Shown here piece by piece: positions 36,921 to 48,333 of a stretch of 64,000 nucleotides of DNA. The stretch is from Gorsachius magnificus (lineage: Eukaryota; Chordata; Aves; Pelecaniformes; Ardeidae). Position 1 is the first letter of the stretch; each line of letters begins with the position of its first letter. The notes under the pieces were generated by a model that saw nothing but the letters and a program-made list of their open reading frames with translations, did no database searches and was not told the origin of the DNA. The DNA lies in NCBI GenBank assembly GCA_034008185.1, contig CM067085.1, forward strand, positions 59,419,102-59,483,101, in the 5' to 3' direction. Both the position numbers and the translations under genes were made by a program.

Positions 36921-37669
36921 ATTTGCATATAAGAGGCAGAGCAGTGAAGCTTTATTTTGCATTTGTAAACAGAAATGTGTTTGGAAGTAAATGTGTTATC
37001 TTTTTCTTTTAATTGAACATTGTAGATAAATAGCAGCTTAGCTACCTAATAACATTTTAGGTCCATGTTCTCTATTCAAGCTTGAGAAAATGAAACCTCA
37101 TTATGCCTTTCATTAAACAACAAACTACAGAATCACTTATTTCTAGACAGCTCAGTTGGCTTTTCCTTTTTCCATTCCTGTGGGTCAGTTCTGCTTGAAA
37201 TGAACCAAGTTTACAAATCTCTACTGGTTTGTACACTCCTATTATGCATACTAGGTTATGCATTTGTAACTGTCACACGAGTCAGGGTGATACAGCATTC
37301 TCATCTGACCCTATTCATTTAAATGGGTGCGTCTTGTTGACATTGATTCATGTTATAAGTTATATCGATGCATTATAATCCTTTTGTGTCACCCCACTGG
37401 TTATTTCTACTAAAATGTTGTGAATAAATGCTGGCAATAATGGTCAGTAGGATTTGAAGCTGTTTTAAGGGATCTGGAGTCCATCTAAAGTCCCAGGTCA
37501 GTGCATTACACTTGCTTTTTCTCTGAAAGACAATTAACATGCAAAGTATCCTATTCTTATGCATTTGCATGGTAAAGAATCTACTGGCTTATTAATAATT
37601 TGGGGCTGTGCATTCCAAATGTATACTGCACTCAACTAAAGGGATAAGTAAACACGATTATGCATGCAT
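36921..37669. promoter_or_regulatory. Cluster of POU/octamer-like sites, candidate enhancer
   Basis: Within 750 bp there are two exact octamers ATTTGCAT (36921-36928 and 37563-37570) plus TATGCAT-type sites at 37243-37250, 37257-37263, 37558-37564 and 37659-37669, and ATGCAAAG at 37539-37546. The site at 37559-37570, ATGCATTTGCAT, is one base from the palindromic MORE element bound by POU-factor dimers. The surrounding 36830-37880 is AT-rich unique sequence without frames or repeats, the texture common in vertebrate conserved noncoding elements. The function is inferred from motif density only; cross-species conservation is not visible here. Confidence 0.35.
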
Positions 37670-37880
37670 GTAGGTCTTTATCAAGGTGTGGTTGATAATG
37701 TTTTAAAGCAGAACTATTTCTCATGAAAATAGCTCCTCTTAATAGCCTCTGTCTCTTTATTGTGCTTCTTAGTGAAACATAAATCACTAATATGTTTTCA
37801 GCTGCGAACTACTCTCTTTTTCCATTGTATTCACAGATTTAGTGGCATTTCAAATAGATAAACACAAGCAACATCTATCA

Positions 37881-40006
37881 ACACTACAAAAAGGGGGCCT
37901 TAATCAAAGCTCCAGGTCCCAGGTCTCAGCATCTCCATTTACCTTGAGATAAATCCATTGGTGTGACCACCACTGCACAGGGTGACAAATCACCCTAGTC
38001 AGCTGAGCAGTGCAAGGGCTTATTGGCCTTTCTTTAAGTGGTCTTACCCTTCAATGAAAAGGATGGTGCTTGTCAAGCAGGGCCAGATTAAAGTTAGACA
38101 AAAAGAAATGATCTGTTATTAGAAAACTCCGATTGAGAATCACAAAAGAGGAAAGAAATATGAATAAGAATTTACAGTGAGGATGCTCCCCCCACCTTTT
38201 CTCATCCTCCCCCAAGCAGAAATTAACTTTAATTACTTTCCCAGCTTAGCACATTATGAATTTCAAGACAATGAGGCATTAACATTAAATAAATATGTGG
38301 CTCCAAGAATGTGCCTGTTGGAGTGCAGGAGAAGGGGAGCCTGTGCCTGGTGGGGCCTGGGTTGTTGAGCTGCTCCAGGAGTGTTTCCTTCGGAGTGTGG
38401 CAGCATCATGGGCTGCTTTCACTGTAGAGCTGCTGGATACTCAGCACGGAATATCTCTGAAGAGATCCATACCATCACCTGTTGTAAGGCAGCACGCTCT
38501 GTGCATGGTTATCTGGAAATGAAAGGATTAGGGTTCAAAGGGAGGAGAGCAACAGATGTATGAACAGAGCCTTAGCTGGGTTGTCAAGTGCCTGTTGATG
38601 CCAAGGGCAGATTGAAAAGGCTCTTGATGTTTCCAGGGCCACGTTCTGACCTTATTTACAACGATGCAACTGCAAAAGCATCAGAATCTCCTATCAAGTT
38701 TAGCCCTTAGTATTTTAGCTTACATAGTTCCTAAAAAGAAACTTGAGGTTAAAAAAAGTGTATGCAGATAAGCTAAAGCCCCCTGAATATCATTAAATTC
38801 TCTCAATTTATAATGGGAAAATTCTTCCCTCTAAGAGTACCCAAAGACTCTGCCTTGTATTCTGGTGACACACATAAATGTAAGATTGTGTTTTAAAGTC
38901 TCCCAAAAAATCCCACTTTTAAAAAGGAAATGACTGAATAGACAGCAACTGAAAAAATTCAGACTAAACATACTTGGAAAACTGAGCAAATATTTGCCCA
39001 TCCAATCTGTTTGTTTGCTAAAGAAATTCACAGTGAGGGTCTAGTGAGACAGTAAGAAGAAAAAGAAGGAAATGGTTCATGTTTAGGTTTTTTCATAGGG
39101 CCAATGTATATGGTCGGGTGTGTGGTTGTGGGTTTTTGGTGGGTTTTTTTCCCTTACCATTGAGATTCATGAATTTAAAATGCACTTGGTTTCTTGTGAC
39201 TTGATAGACCACTATAGAAAGATTAATTTTCTGTAACCATTTGATTTGATAAATGTCTACACAGCCCAGCATAAGTTTATTTTCTATTTATCCTGATCCT
39301 GAAATTAGTTGCTAAGGGTACTCAAGGGAAACACTTCAGTAATTATAAATAGGTCCTGACAACAGACATTTAAAATTGTAATAATGTAAAATGGTTATAT
39401 GTCTCATCAGAACATAAAATTGCACTGGTAGGGACACACAAAGGAAGTGCATACTGCTTTCTTCTACATAGTCCTGTGCATAAATAGACATGGCATTTTC
39501 AGGCAATAATTTCAATAGCATATGTGCTTCATTATTTTACTTTTTTTTAAGGTGTAGATAGTAAGATATAGAGAAATTAAGGGCTTGCACAAGAGCACAG
39601 CAGAAGCAAGCAGCAGAGGTAGAGGAAGGTCAAGGTTTCCCAACTCCTTAAGTGGAAAGAGCAACTATGCTATGCCAATTTATGAAGTAATACAAAATTA
39701 ATGTTTGTATTGGTACCTTCAAAGCTGTAGCCAAAGCTCAGTGAAACCATGGGGAACGAAAGGCTTGGTTCATGATTACTTTATAGAAAAATTTCTTTAC
39801 TTCATACTTATCAGCAAGGGAGGCTTGTACCACAGGAATAAAGAAAGGGTGCTAGTGATGCATCACTGGGTGCTGTCAAAAGGCCTGCTGAGATATGTCC
39901 CTTATGCAACAGCTCAGAAAAAGACCACATTTAAGCCTTTAAGGTTGTAAAGTGCTTTGAAGAGGCACAGTATATCATGGAGGTTGAGAGTTGCTGACTG
40001 TAATCC
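37881..40006. other. Unique noncoding sequence
   Basis: No gene recognised. 38170-38300 contains AT-rich words with homeodomain-like cores (tttaattac). 39113-39150 is a G/T-rich patch with several GG/GGG runs that could form a weak two-tetrad quadruplex. Frames at 38177-38563 are overlapping registers of one GC-richer patch. Confidence 0.4.
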
Positions 40007-40222
40007 TTAGGTGAGACCAAGCAGCAGGCAAAAATGGATTGAAGCCAGTTGTTCCCTCCTGGGCAAGCTGCGTGCCAGCCCAATTGACCTGAGCATGTTG
40101 GGGCTGTAAGGAATCCCAAGGAGCCCTGGAGAGGCCGCATAGACTTCAGCTATACATGTAATGCTGATGGTCAGGAGGAGGATGACCAGCTGCACAGGAG
40201 TACTGCTCTGGAACTGCTGCAT
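40007..40222 (-). other. Unrecognised 71-codon frame with signal-peptide-like N-terminus
   Basis: The frame opens with a real ATG preceded by aataaaca, a moderate Kozak context. Residues 1-9 are polar (MQQFQSSTP), residues 10-24 are a hydrophobic stretch with VILLLTISI, and small residues at EVYAAS (about 26-31) would suit signal-peptidase cleavage. The rest (PGLLGIPYSPNMLRSIGLAR and SLPRRE) includes one dibasic site. I do not recognise any neuropeptide or secreted protein in it. Upstream on the minus strand 'gcaaaagctctcag' could be a splice acceptor, but no convincing donor follows. It may well be a chance frame, since several frames of this length are expected. Confidence 0.12.
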
Positions 40223-43200
40223 TGTTTATTCCTGAGAGCTTTTGCTGGTTTATGAGGCACCTACACCAAAAGGCACAGCATAGACAATTAAAAAGTATCA
40301 TCCTTTAAATGTCTTTTAAAGACAATGTGATCACTGTTACTATGGTAGTCCAGATATAAAATATCTATTTAAACATACCAGTTGTGTAGATATAAAATAC
40401 CAAGTAATGCTCAGAAGTTAAGGGAACATAATAATTATCTGATAAAATGTCTATTATACATAGGCATAGCCTTAAACTGCCATGGTGATTGCACAGTAAT
40501 TTAATATAAATTGATTAAGTACATTTTTACTGATGCTTAAAGACTCGTCATAGCATGGGAAATGATGTTTTGTTATCAGCTGTTACTAAATATATAATAT
40601 TTGCTGGAATAAATCCAAGTGTTAGCTTTAAGGCACATTATTTAAACGGTATGCAGCTGCTGTTTCTGCACTCCAGGCTGAATACAATTACCAAACACCT
40701 GATATTCATTGCAAAAACAGGCATAACTTCTTCTTTCCCCACTGACCAAAATGTTCTGCTCAATAGTACTGTTATTGATAAGTCTCAATCACCAATGATG
40801 CTGGATCATATATCTCATCGCAGTTCTCTTTTCTGAACAACTAGCTGTGATAGATAACTTGCAGAATAATGCACACTCCCTGGAGAGACTCTAATACAGT
40901 CTTTGGGGTTCATCTTCATGGTGCGAGAAAAAGACTCAAACAGTTTAGGAGCTCCAGGACTGAACCTCTGTTGCTGAGTCGCAGCCGGTATGTTCAGCTT
41001 TGGATTGTGACCAGGAGAGCAGGCAAGTCAGTACGTCCCCATCCCTGCCACAGTCTCACCCAGGGCTCTCATTCCCCAGGTAGGCACTAGCTGTGCCACG
41101 TAGCTGACATGCTGCTCCCGGAGAGGTGAGTGCCTGGCAGACAAGCTGCCTATGCAACGCTAAGCTAATTCATACAGAGAGTGAGTTGAGATTTGGGTCC
41201 ACATAAGTGCTAAGAAGAGGAATTCTCACTGAAAACCTGTGTTTATCCCTTTGCCCCTGAGTCTTGTGGGGTGAGTCAGCAAGTACTGCAGTGGAGTGGT
41301 TTGGGAACAGCTGGCAAAACTGAGGGGAAGTGTGAGAAGGGCTTTAAATCATTAACTAAAAAAAAGAGACACTAACAAGACACAGCCCAAATATATCCAT
41401 TTGGCTTTCTTGGGACTGTCTGTGAGAGCCAACACGGGTAAGTCTGCAGCTTGTGCAGTGGCAGCTTGCAGTTTCAGCTCTGGAGGTGTACAATGCTTGT
41501 CCCACAGCTGTTTCAGAAACCAGTGGTCCTGTCAACCATAAGGGCTTAGCACACCAGGGTAGGAAAGAAGAGCAGAATTGTCCCTGCCTTTGAAAGAAAA
41601 ACAGTTGCTTTCACCAAAGTAAACAGAGGAGAATCCTCACGTTCCTCATTCAGGCAGGAAGAAATTTTTTGCCTCGTGGGGTGATTAAAGGCAACATCTC
41701 ATTTGAGGCAGAGATACTGAAATGAAGATCACTCCAATTTATATCTCCCAGTCTGTAAGAAAATTCTTCTTGATCTGCAAATAAGTAACCCCTGGACTAG
41801 CATAACCTGCCAGATCATTAGGTTATTTTCTATTATGAAAATGGCATGAATATTATTAAAATGTAAGTATAAATATTTATGCTGATAGAAAAACCACTAT
41901 TGTTGTTACTGGTTTTATTATAATATCTTAGAAGAGATGCCAGATAATTGCAAGATTCAATAGGTCACTAGAGGTAAAGAGGGGAATTTTTCTAGAGTTA
42001 TCATTTCTGAATACAAACTGCAAGTGAAAGCATAAGGATTTTTTTCAAATCTAGAAAGTCACTATTTCTCTTTTAAAGAAGAGAACATATTCTCTTTTAA
42101 ATCTTTAAAGATCATCTGTTCTACAATGCCTGCAAATCATTACTGTTTCATACTGGTTTGCCAAGCGAAGAGTTCAGCTATCCATTTTTCTGCTGAAGTC
42201 TTTCCATCTTCGCTCATACCCTCACCTCCTCTGCTTGCTTGTGTTGTTCACCCCAGACGCCCTGTGCCACACAGACTGTTTCCATCTATGTATCCAGGAC
42301 CAAGCATCAGCACATCCTGGTAGCAAAACCAGAGTTTTGAAGTACTAAAGTAAACCAAAGTAATAATAATTGCAAATCTTGTATTCTGAAGCACAGAGTT
42401 TGATTCAACAGTCCTTTCTGAACTGAATGTGAAGAGGCTAGAGATTTTTGCAGACATAATCTCAGACACACACGAAACACGGACACAGGAAGAAATGCCA
42501 CTTCCGTGAAAACAGGCCTAGGTTTCTGAACTATCAAAGTAAGTATTGCTTCAGAGACAGATCCTTAGAAATTAGGAATGCTGATTGGATGGAGTAAGTC
42601 AGGGTTTGTTAAGTTTATGGGTAAAATTAATGTTCATTCTTTATATAAATCCTAAAGAAGGCCAGTTTCTCTAAATATTGACTCTTCAGTTTCACCCAGC
42701 TGCTTTAAAACAGAACGAAGAATTTTTAGCAGTTATAGCAACAAAACTTAGTCAACTTAGGTTAAACAATTATATGAGAAACTTATTAGCATAGCTTCTG
42801 AGTCAAATCCATAGTTTTATACAATACAGTATATATTGCAATTGTAGAGTTTAGGCACTGTGCAAGTAAGACAAGAGTAGGCAAAAGCACAGTGATATAG
42901 CCCCAAGGGCTTGGAAAGTCTCTCTGGAAAAATGCTGGGCAGAAAAACCCCAGGATGTGACATGATCTGAAGTAAATATATCTTCAACATATATGTACTG
43001 TGGAATTCAAGAGATGCAACACAGCACAAGTTTAAATGTCATAGTGATGATTACCCACTATGAAAGAAAGGTGTAAAATATGTTGGTTTGATAACTGTGC
43101 ATAATGTAACAAAATTAGTTGGGGATGCCTGCTGGAAAATTGTGTTAGCAGCCTTGGTGTGTGCATTATGCAAACAAGAAGGAATAACCCATATAAAATG

Positions 43201-43797
43201 TGCACACAGAAAACACAGTATGATGGGACTCAACAGGCTCCTGACTTGGTTGGCTTATATATGGCAGACTGGTCAAGGTGTTAGCTGAGTTTGAATGCAG
43301 GTATGAGCCATCAGGACAGTTGCTGGCACAGACCATTCACTGTTATTAGAGAAGATTTGACACTCTTGGGATTAACAGCACTTCTAGAGCATGTGATAGT
43401 GGAGAAAGCTCTGTGTGTGTGAGCAAGAGACATAAAAAGAGTGAGATTTTCATGGTGAAGAGTGTAAAACTGAGTACAGAGCAGTGACATACTCTGCTGG
43501 GTAAATAAAACCTGTCACGAACCATGCCTAATGTTTCAGTTCTCCTTCGGGATTGGTGCGTGTTTTTCTAAAGGAGAACAACTAAGACTTGTCTTAAGGT
43601 CTCTAAGGGTCTTTTGCCAAACAAACAAATCTGAGAGACCAGAGTCATAAATATCTGCTTGGTATTGAATATGGGTCATCTAAGTTAGAATTTTTGGGCC
43701 TTTTACTCCCTAGGATTTTTAGATTCTTGCTCTGTGAAGTGGGGGTTAAAATCTCACCTCTGTAACTAATGAGTCACTAATTCGTGTTTGTAAAGTG
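40223..43797. other. Unique noncoding sequence
   Basis: No gene supported. The 73-codon frame 40869-41090 ends near a donor-like CAG|GTAGGC at 41080 but has no convincing acceptor. A 12 bp direct repeat (ttctcttttaaa) occurs at 42066-42077 and 42090-42101. No transposon is recognised. Confidence 0.4.
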
Positions 43798-43848
43798 TTG
43801 TGATCTCAGAGGTCTTTCCCAACCTAATTGAGTCTATGATTCTATGAA
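43798..43848 (+). mobile_element. CR1 3'-end fragment (very short)
   Basis: About 50 bp of CR1 3' terminus in plus orientation: 'gaggtctttcccaaccta' followed by 'gattctatga' at the end. The orientation is opposite to the other two copies. Upstream of about 43798 no CR1 similarity is visible, so the insertion is severely 5'-truncated or decayed. It carries no coding sequence. Confidence 0.82.
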
Positions 43849-46800
43849 AATTAACATGCAGTTGGTTAGCAAAATGTTGTATTACAAATAAGAGTACTGA
43901 GGGCAATTTCATAGTTGACCTATGTTTTTATTTAACCTGTAAAATTGTTCTGTTAGATTTGAATTTCAGTTTCTTCCAGGGACAACTCCTGGTTTTCCTC
44001 ACTCCTTAAGCACTTTGTTGGCTCTTTGAACAGTGTTGAATTTTACCAGCAGACTACTCCAACTGTTATTGAAAATCACAGAGAGGTTGTCAACAAATGC
44101 TTGAAGACCAGAATTTCTTACCCTTATGATTTCTTTACTACAGTGTCCCATCCAAGACATGTTAACAGCTGCCCTGTGTTCTGCCTAGCTGAGTCACTGC
44201 TTTTTAGTGAAGCTCTTTGCAATTCAAGCAACAGAAACTTCAGGGAAATCAATATGGCTTTTAACCCAGCTATCAAAAGTGTTGGAGATATTTAGGTCAT
44301 TAAAAGACAGTGGACACAAGTAAAAGCCTATATCTCACATCATTAGCAGTAAAGGTGCTGTTTAGTTTTATTTGCTAAATCGCACAGCATATATAAACTG
44401 CACAAGAGATTACAGAGATGTGGAAAACGGATTCAGCAAAAATCCAGTGAGGAGACAAAGTCAAAGAATGGCCAAATTTCTGCGATCTCAGTACTCAGTG
44501 CAAACTTGTTTTATTGAATTTTACTTTTATAGGCCATATGAACATTTCATTTGCATACAGATTGTGCTCCATCTTTACTCTAAAACCGCACAGTCAGCAG
44601 TCCTCTTCTGCAGTCAAGGTGTGGTACAGCAGCATTTTAAAGTACTCTTGTTAAATTTTAAAGCAAGATGCCTAAGCTTTTGGTCAATCTGCTTCAGCAG
44701 TTATCATATACATTCATCTTTTCCTTCACAATACGGTGATAGCTGGGGGGTTGATTTTGCTTATTCCTTTTAGGATTGTTTGAATGCTCACAAATGAGGC
44801 ACACACATCTAAATACTTTAACTACTCCATGCATAGACTCCTTAGTGAATCCAGTGCTCTTCACATCAGGCTTCCCTGCCTTGCTAATGCTCCTGCAATA
44901 CTAATTATGAAAGCAGCAGCACAGGTAAAGCACTGCCAGTGCACTGTTTCTGCCACAATGTTATATTTACTATAGGAGGTAAACACTTAATCTTTTATAA
45001 TTGTCACCAGTGGTAGAATTGCATTAGAGTCAAAGAGAGAGAAAACAGACAGTGCTGAGCAGAATGAAATGTAAATACATCCAGTAGAAGAACTATATGC
45101 ACTGTAGTAGCTGTATTGTATGTAGATTACCGTAACACAGTTTTTTCTCCATGAACATAGATAATTCCCAACTGCCCTAGTATTTTTTTCACCAACCAGC
45201 TCTTAATTTATGAGTTCTAATAATTCTATTCTGACCCTAAACAAATAAATACACCTATCAGACATTAGAGAACATGACAGAAATTACAGCATAGTATTAA
45301 CAGTTGGTATCTGCCATACTAGAATGATAGAGATGATAGTGAAAATACATAAATACATACAGTGAATATTACTTGGCAACTGTTGATGGTGTAACTATTC
45401 TTACATGATTATGCAGAGATGCTGTGTTTTGTGAAAACACTGGAATTTTTGAATGTCATAATTAGCGTTGGCAGTTAGCAATGCAAGCCATCATGTCTTG
45501 TAAAGCCATCATGTCAGTAAATGGAAAAAGCAAATAACACGAACATATTAAGGATATGGAAGTTTCAGAGATGCATCCCCAAAATCTGAGTTTCTGGAGG
45601 CTCAGTTTGGCTTTGCACTTACCATATAGCATATAGTTATGCTAAGCGCACACAACGCTTGGCTGCAAGCCAGATCCGTGCCATTGTCCTTACAATGTGG
45701 CATCAGTGTTTCACATACAGGATAACAAACCAACTGCTAATGGTAGTAATTAGGAGCCTTGGGGGTGATTTATACCTTTTGTCACTGTTCAAGCAGTGTA
45801 AGTGCTGAGGTTTGCAAAGATAACAATTATTGGATCAGGTGATGATCCTTTCATCAGCAGGCCCAACAGCAAGAGAGACATCTGATTTTTAACCATCAGA
45901 ATTAAGAACTGGGCTTAGTGAAAACATTCTTATGGGTGGAGCGAATGTGTCCAAACATTTGGTGTTAATTCAGCCTTGAAAATACATAACCAAAAAATGA
46001 CAAAGCAGCAAGACTGTAGAAATGTGGCAGATTATAACTCTAAAGTGCTGATTTTTTACAGATATCTAAATGTATATGCTATATTATTTATATACTATAT
46101 TATTTATTTATCTTTCAGAGACAAAGTAGAAGTACAGCACTTAATAGCACTGGCTGCTCCTTATCTGAGAATCTCAAATACTAGTGAACTAACTCTCTTT
46201 GTATTCTCACATTACTGCCTTCAGAGTTAATGGAAACCAGCTGATAAAACTCTCAACACAAGTCTCTACCCAAATTGTCTCTAACATCACTGTAGTTATT
46301 AGAACACCTCATCATAGCTGTCATTCCTTTCAGCCTAGCCTTTGTTTACTCCGAATTACACTCATCTAGACAGCAATTTACTCTCTTCCTTTAAACCTGT
46401 ATTACTGAGAGCACCATCACTGCTTGGTTTTGACGCAGCTAGGATTTGAAGTCTGATCCACTGAGTGTTAACCTTATGTTTTCATGGTTGCATGGAGCCT
46501 TTCCCCTTTTCCCGAGATTTTAATTTTGTCACCTAATGCATGCAAGTGTTATTGTGTGTCCCTTGCACTGCTGATTTCTGTGATGGCTGGTGGAGACTGG
46601 TTTGCATCTAAACGAACAGATCAGGGCCATGCATTACTCATCGTGCTGAGACCTGCATGTGCTACTGAGAAACTTCTTATTCTGAAACAGCTTTCATAAC
46701 TGTTAGAGAGACGGAAAACAGTTGGACCCAAAGTTAAAACATATTCTAAAAATACTTGCCTTTGCCAAAAAATGAAAAATCTTCAAACTTAGATTTCTTG

Positions 46801-47081
46801 GCTAATCTTGTTCTCTATGGTGTGCCTGTTTGTGTGCAAGAGGGAAAATGACCTCCAGGAAAGAGCAGGCTATGTTTTAGAAAACGGAGGAAATGTGATA
46901 GTCTGGAAACTTGGAGTACAAGATCCAATCTCTCTCCATGGATGGCAAGAGCATGTCAGACATAATGGAATATTAAGAGAAGGAACCTATTGCAGGCTCA
47001 GGGGATTTCAGTAAGATAGCATTAAAAACTTTACTGTTATTAAATCTTGGGAAGCTGTAGATAATTTTGCTTTAGAGGAGT
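43849..47081. other. Unique noncoding sequence
   Basis: The longest non-CR1 frame of the window lies here (44372-44773, plus, 133 codons). It starts on TTG, is Phe/Ser/Cys-rich and resembles nothing. A 13 bp exact direct repeat aagccatcatgtc occurs at 45485-45497 and 45503-45515. An (AT)-rich low-complexity patch is at 46074-46112. Confidence 0.4.
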
Positions 47082-47342
47082 ATGGCTGCTGGTGTGGTTA
47101 AAAATGCTATCGAAAAATCCACTCAGGAGGAATCCCTCAATAAAACAGAAACAATTGGGGCTACATTGGAAGTTCCTGCTAAGGAAAACATCATTTGGCA
47201 GAGAAGATTGGAGAGGCTGGAGAGTGACAGGAGCAGTGGAGTTTTAGGACTGCAAACAGGTGCTGAGGGAAATGCTGGAAAGACTATTGAGACTTTATTA
47301 ACTGCTGCTTTGGGGATCAGAAATAATACTCCCCACAGATAG
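47082..47342 (+). other. Unrecognised 86-codon frame
   Basis: ATG in fair Kozak context (gagtATGG) followed by a hydrophilic, Glu/Lys-rich frame (MAAGVVKNAIEKSTQEESLN to GIRNNTPHR) without low complexity. Its composition is more protein-like than most frames here. Two further plus-strand frames (46484-46699 and 46808-47014) precede it in other registers, but I see no similarity to any known gene, retroelement or virus. Probably chance. Confidence 0.1.
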
Positions 47343-47788
47343 AGAAAAAGCCTTTCACAGGCTAGTGAAACATTCTGCATTAGCTGCTATGCTAGCGAGA
47401 AGGAAGAAACCATTCTTTTTCTCTGAAATCCCTCAGACTGGAGTAGCAAAGCAGGTAACCAACAACAAAAAGAGATTTCCTGCCAGCAAACGTTTTCAGA
47501 TGGGAGGTTTTATGCTCAAGGAAAAATATGACGTGTACAAGTAGCAGAGAAACAAAACACTGTGTCATATATAAATTCTTAAAAGCTGCCTTCTCTTTTG
47601 ATTGCTGGATAGCTAATGACACCACATTCCCTGACTCCCCCTGGATGTCTGGCATTTAGTCACCAGTCTTAGTTTACTACCTCATCCAGTACATCTTCCT
47701 CACTAAGCACAAGCAAATAAAGAAATTGAGAGAAAAATCAGTATTTAGAACCTTTAGAAGAAGATAGAAATATTTGGAGGTATTTGGA

Positions 47789-47800
47789 TTTTTTTTTTTT
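47789..47800. repeat. T12 homopolymer
   Basis: Uninterrupted T run. In contrast to the tract at 14187, there is no AATAAA beside it on the minus strand, so a retrocopy is not supported. Confidence 0.9.
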
Positions 47801-47990
47801 ACAAAGGTAAGACATGTCTGACGGAACAGAAGACTGTCTTAACCCTCCAAATATGTGGCACTCATACATATGCTACTTTTTTGAAGGACAGCTACACAGA
47901 AATAGGAATGTGTTGCAGTGGTATTGCTCTTTTTAGTTGTTTGCTTTTTATTTTAACAAAATGAGTGCTGTAGCATTACTCAGGTTACAG

Positions 47991-48231
47991 AATACCCCAA
48001 ATTCATAGCACAAGGGTGACTAAACAGGCTGAGCAGAGCATACCTGTACCCAGCCAAAGACAAAGAAAATCACTGAGGAAAGATGGTAGTTGTGGTTGTC
48101 TGGGACAAAATACATCTATACTTTGTATAGCTGGGCTGAACCCAGAAAGACACAGTATAGATGAGCTCAGGAGAATAGCACCAAACTGGAGCAAAGTGCT
48201 AGTGACAGAGAAGGAATTGCCTTTGTTACTT
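47991..48231 (+). other. Exon-like interval, unrecognised (weak)
   Basis: The frame is open from 47974 past 48231 and contains a strong donor, CTT|GTAAGT, at 48232. A possible acceptor is TTACAG at 47985-47990, but the pyrimidine tract before it is poor. The translated stretch (QSIPVPSQRQRKSLRKDGSC and on) is basic and then mixed. No family is recognised and no linked exon is apparent, so chance is the simplest explanation. Confidence 0.1.
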
Positions 48232-48333
48232 GTAAGTGTATTAATTTTCTTTCCGTTTGAGTCTTGTGTAGAGGTTTTTTGTCAGCACAGCCCTATTTAC
48301 CATATATCATCTCTCTCTTCATCACACTCCTAA

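Noticed and set aside
44372..44773. 133-codon plus-strand frame, the longest outside CR1
   Set aside because: It starts on TTG, shows no domain or family resemblance, and a few frames of this length are expected by chance in six frames of 64 kb AT-rich DNA.
47789..47800. T12 run as a second retrocopy tail
   Set aside because: No AATAAA on the minus strand beside it and no flanking direct repeats.
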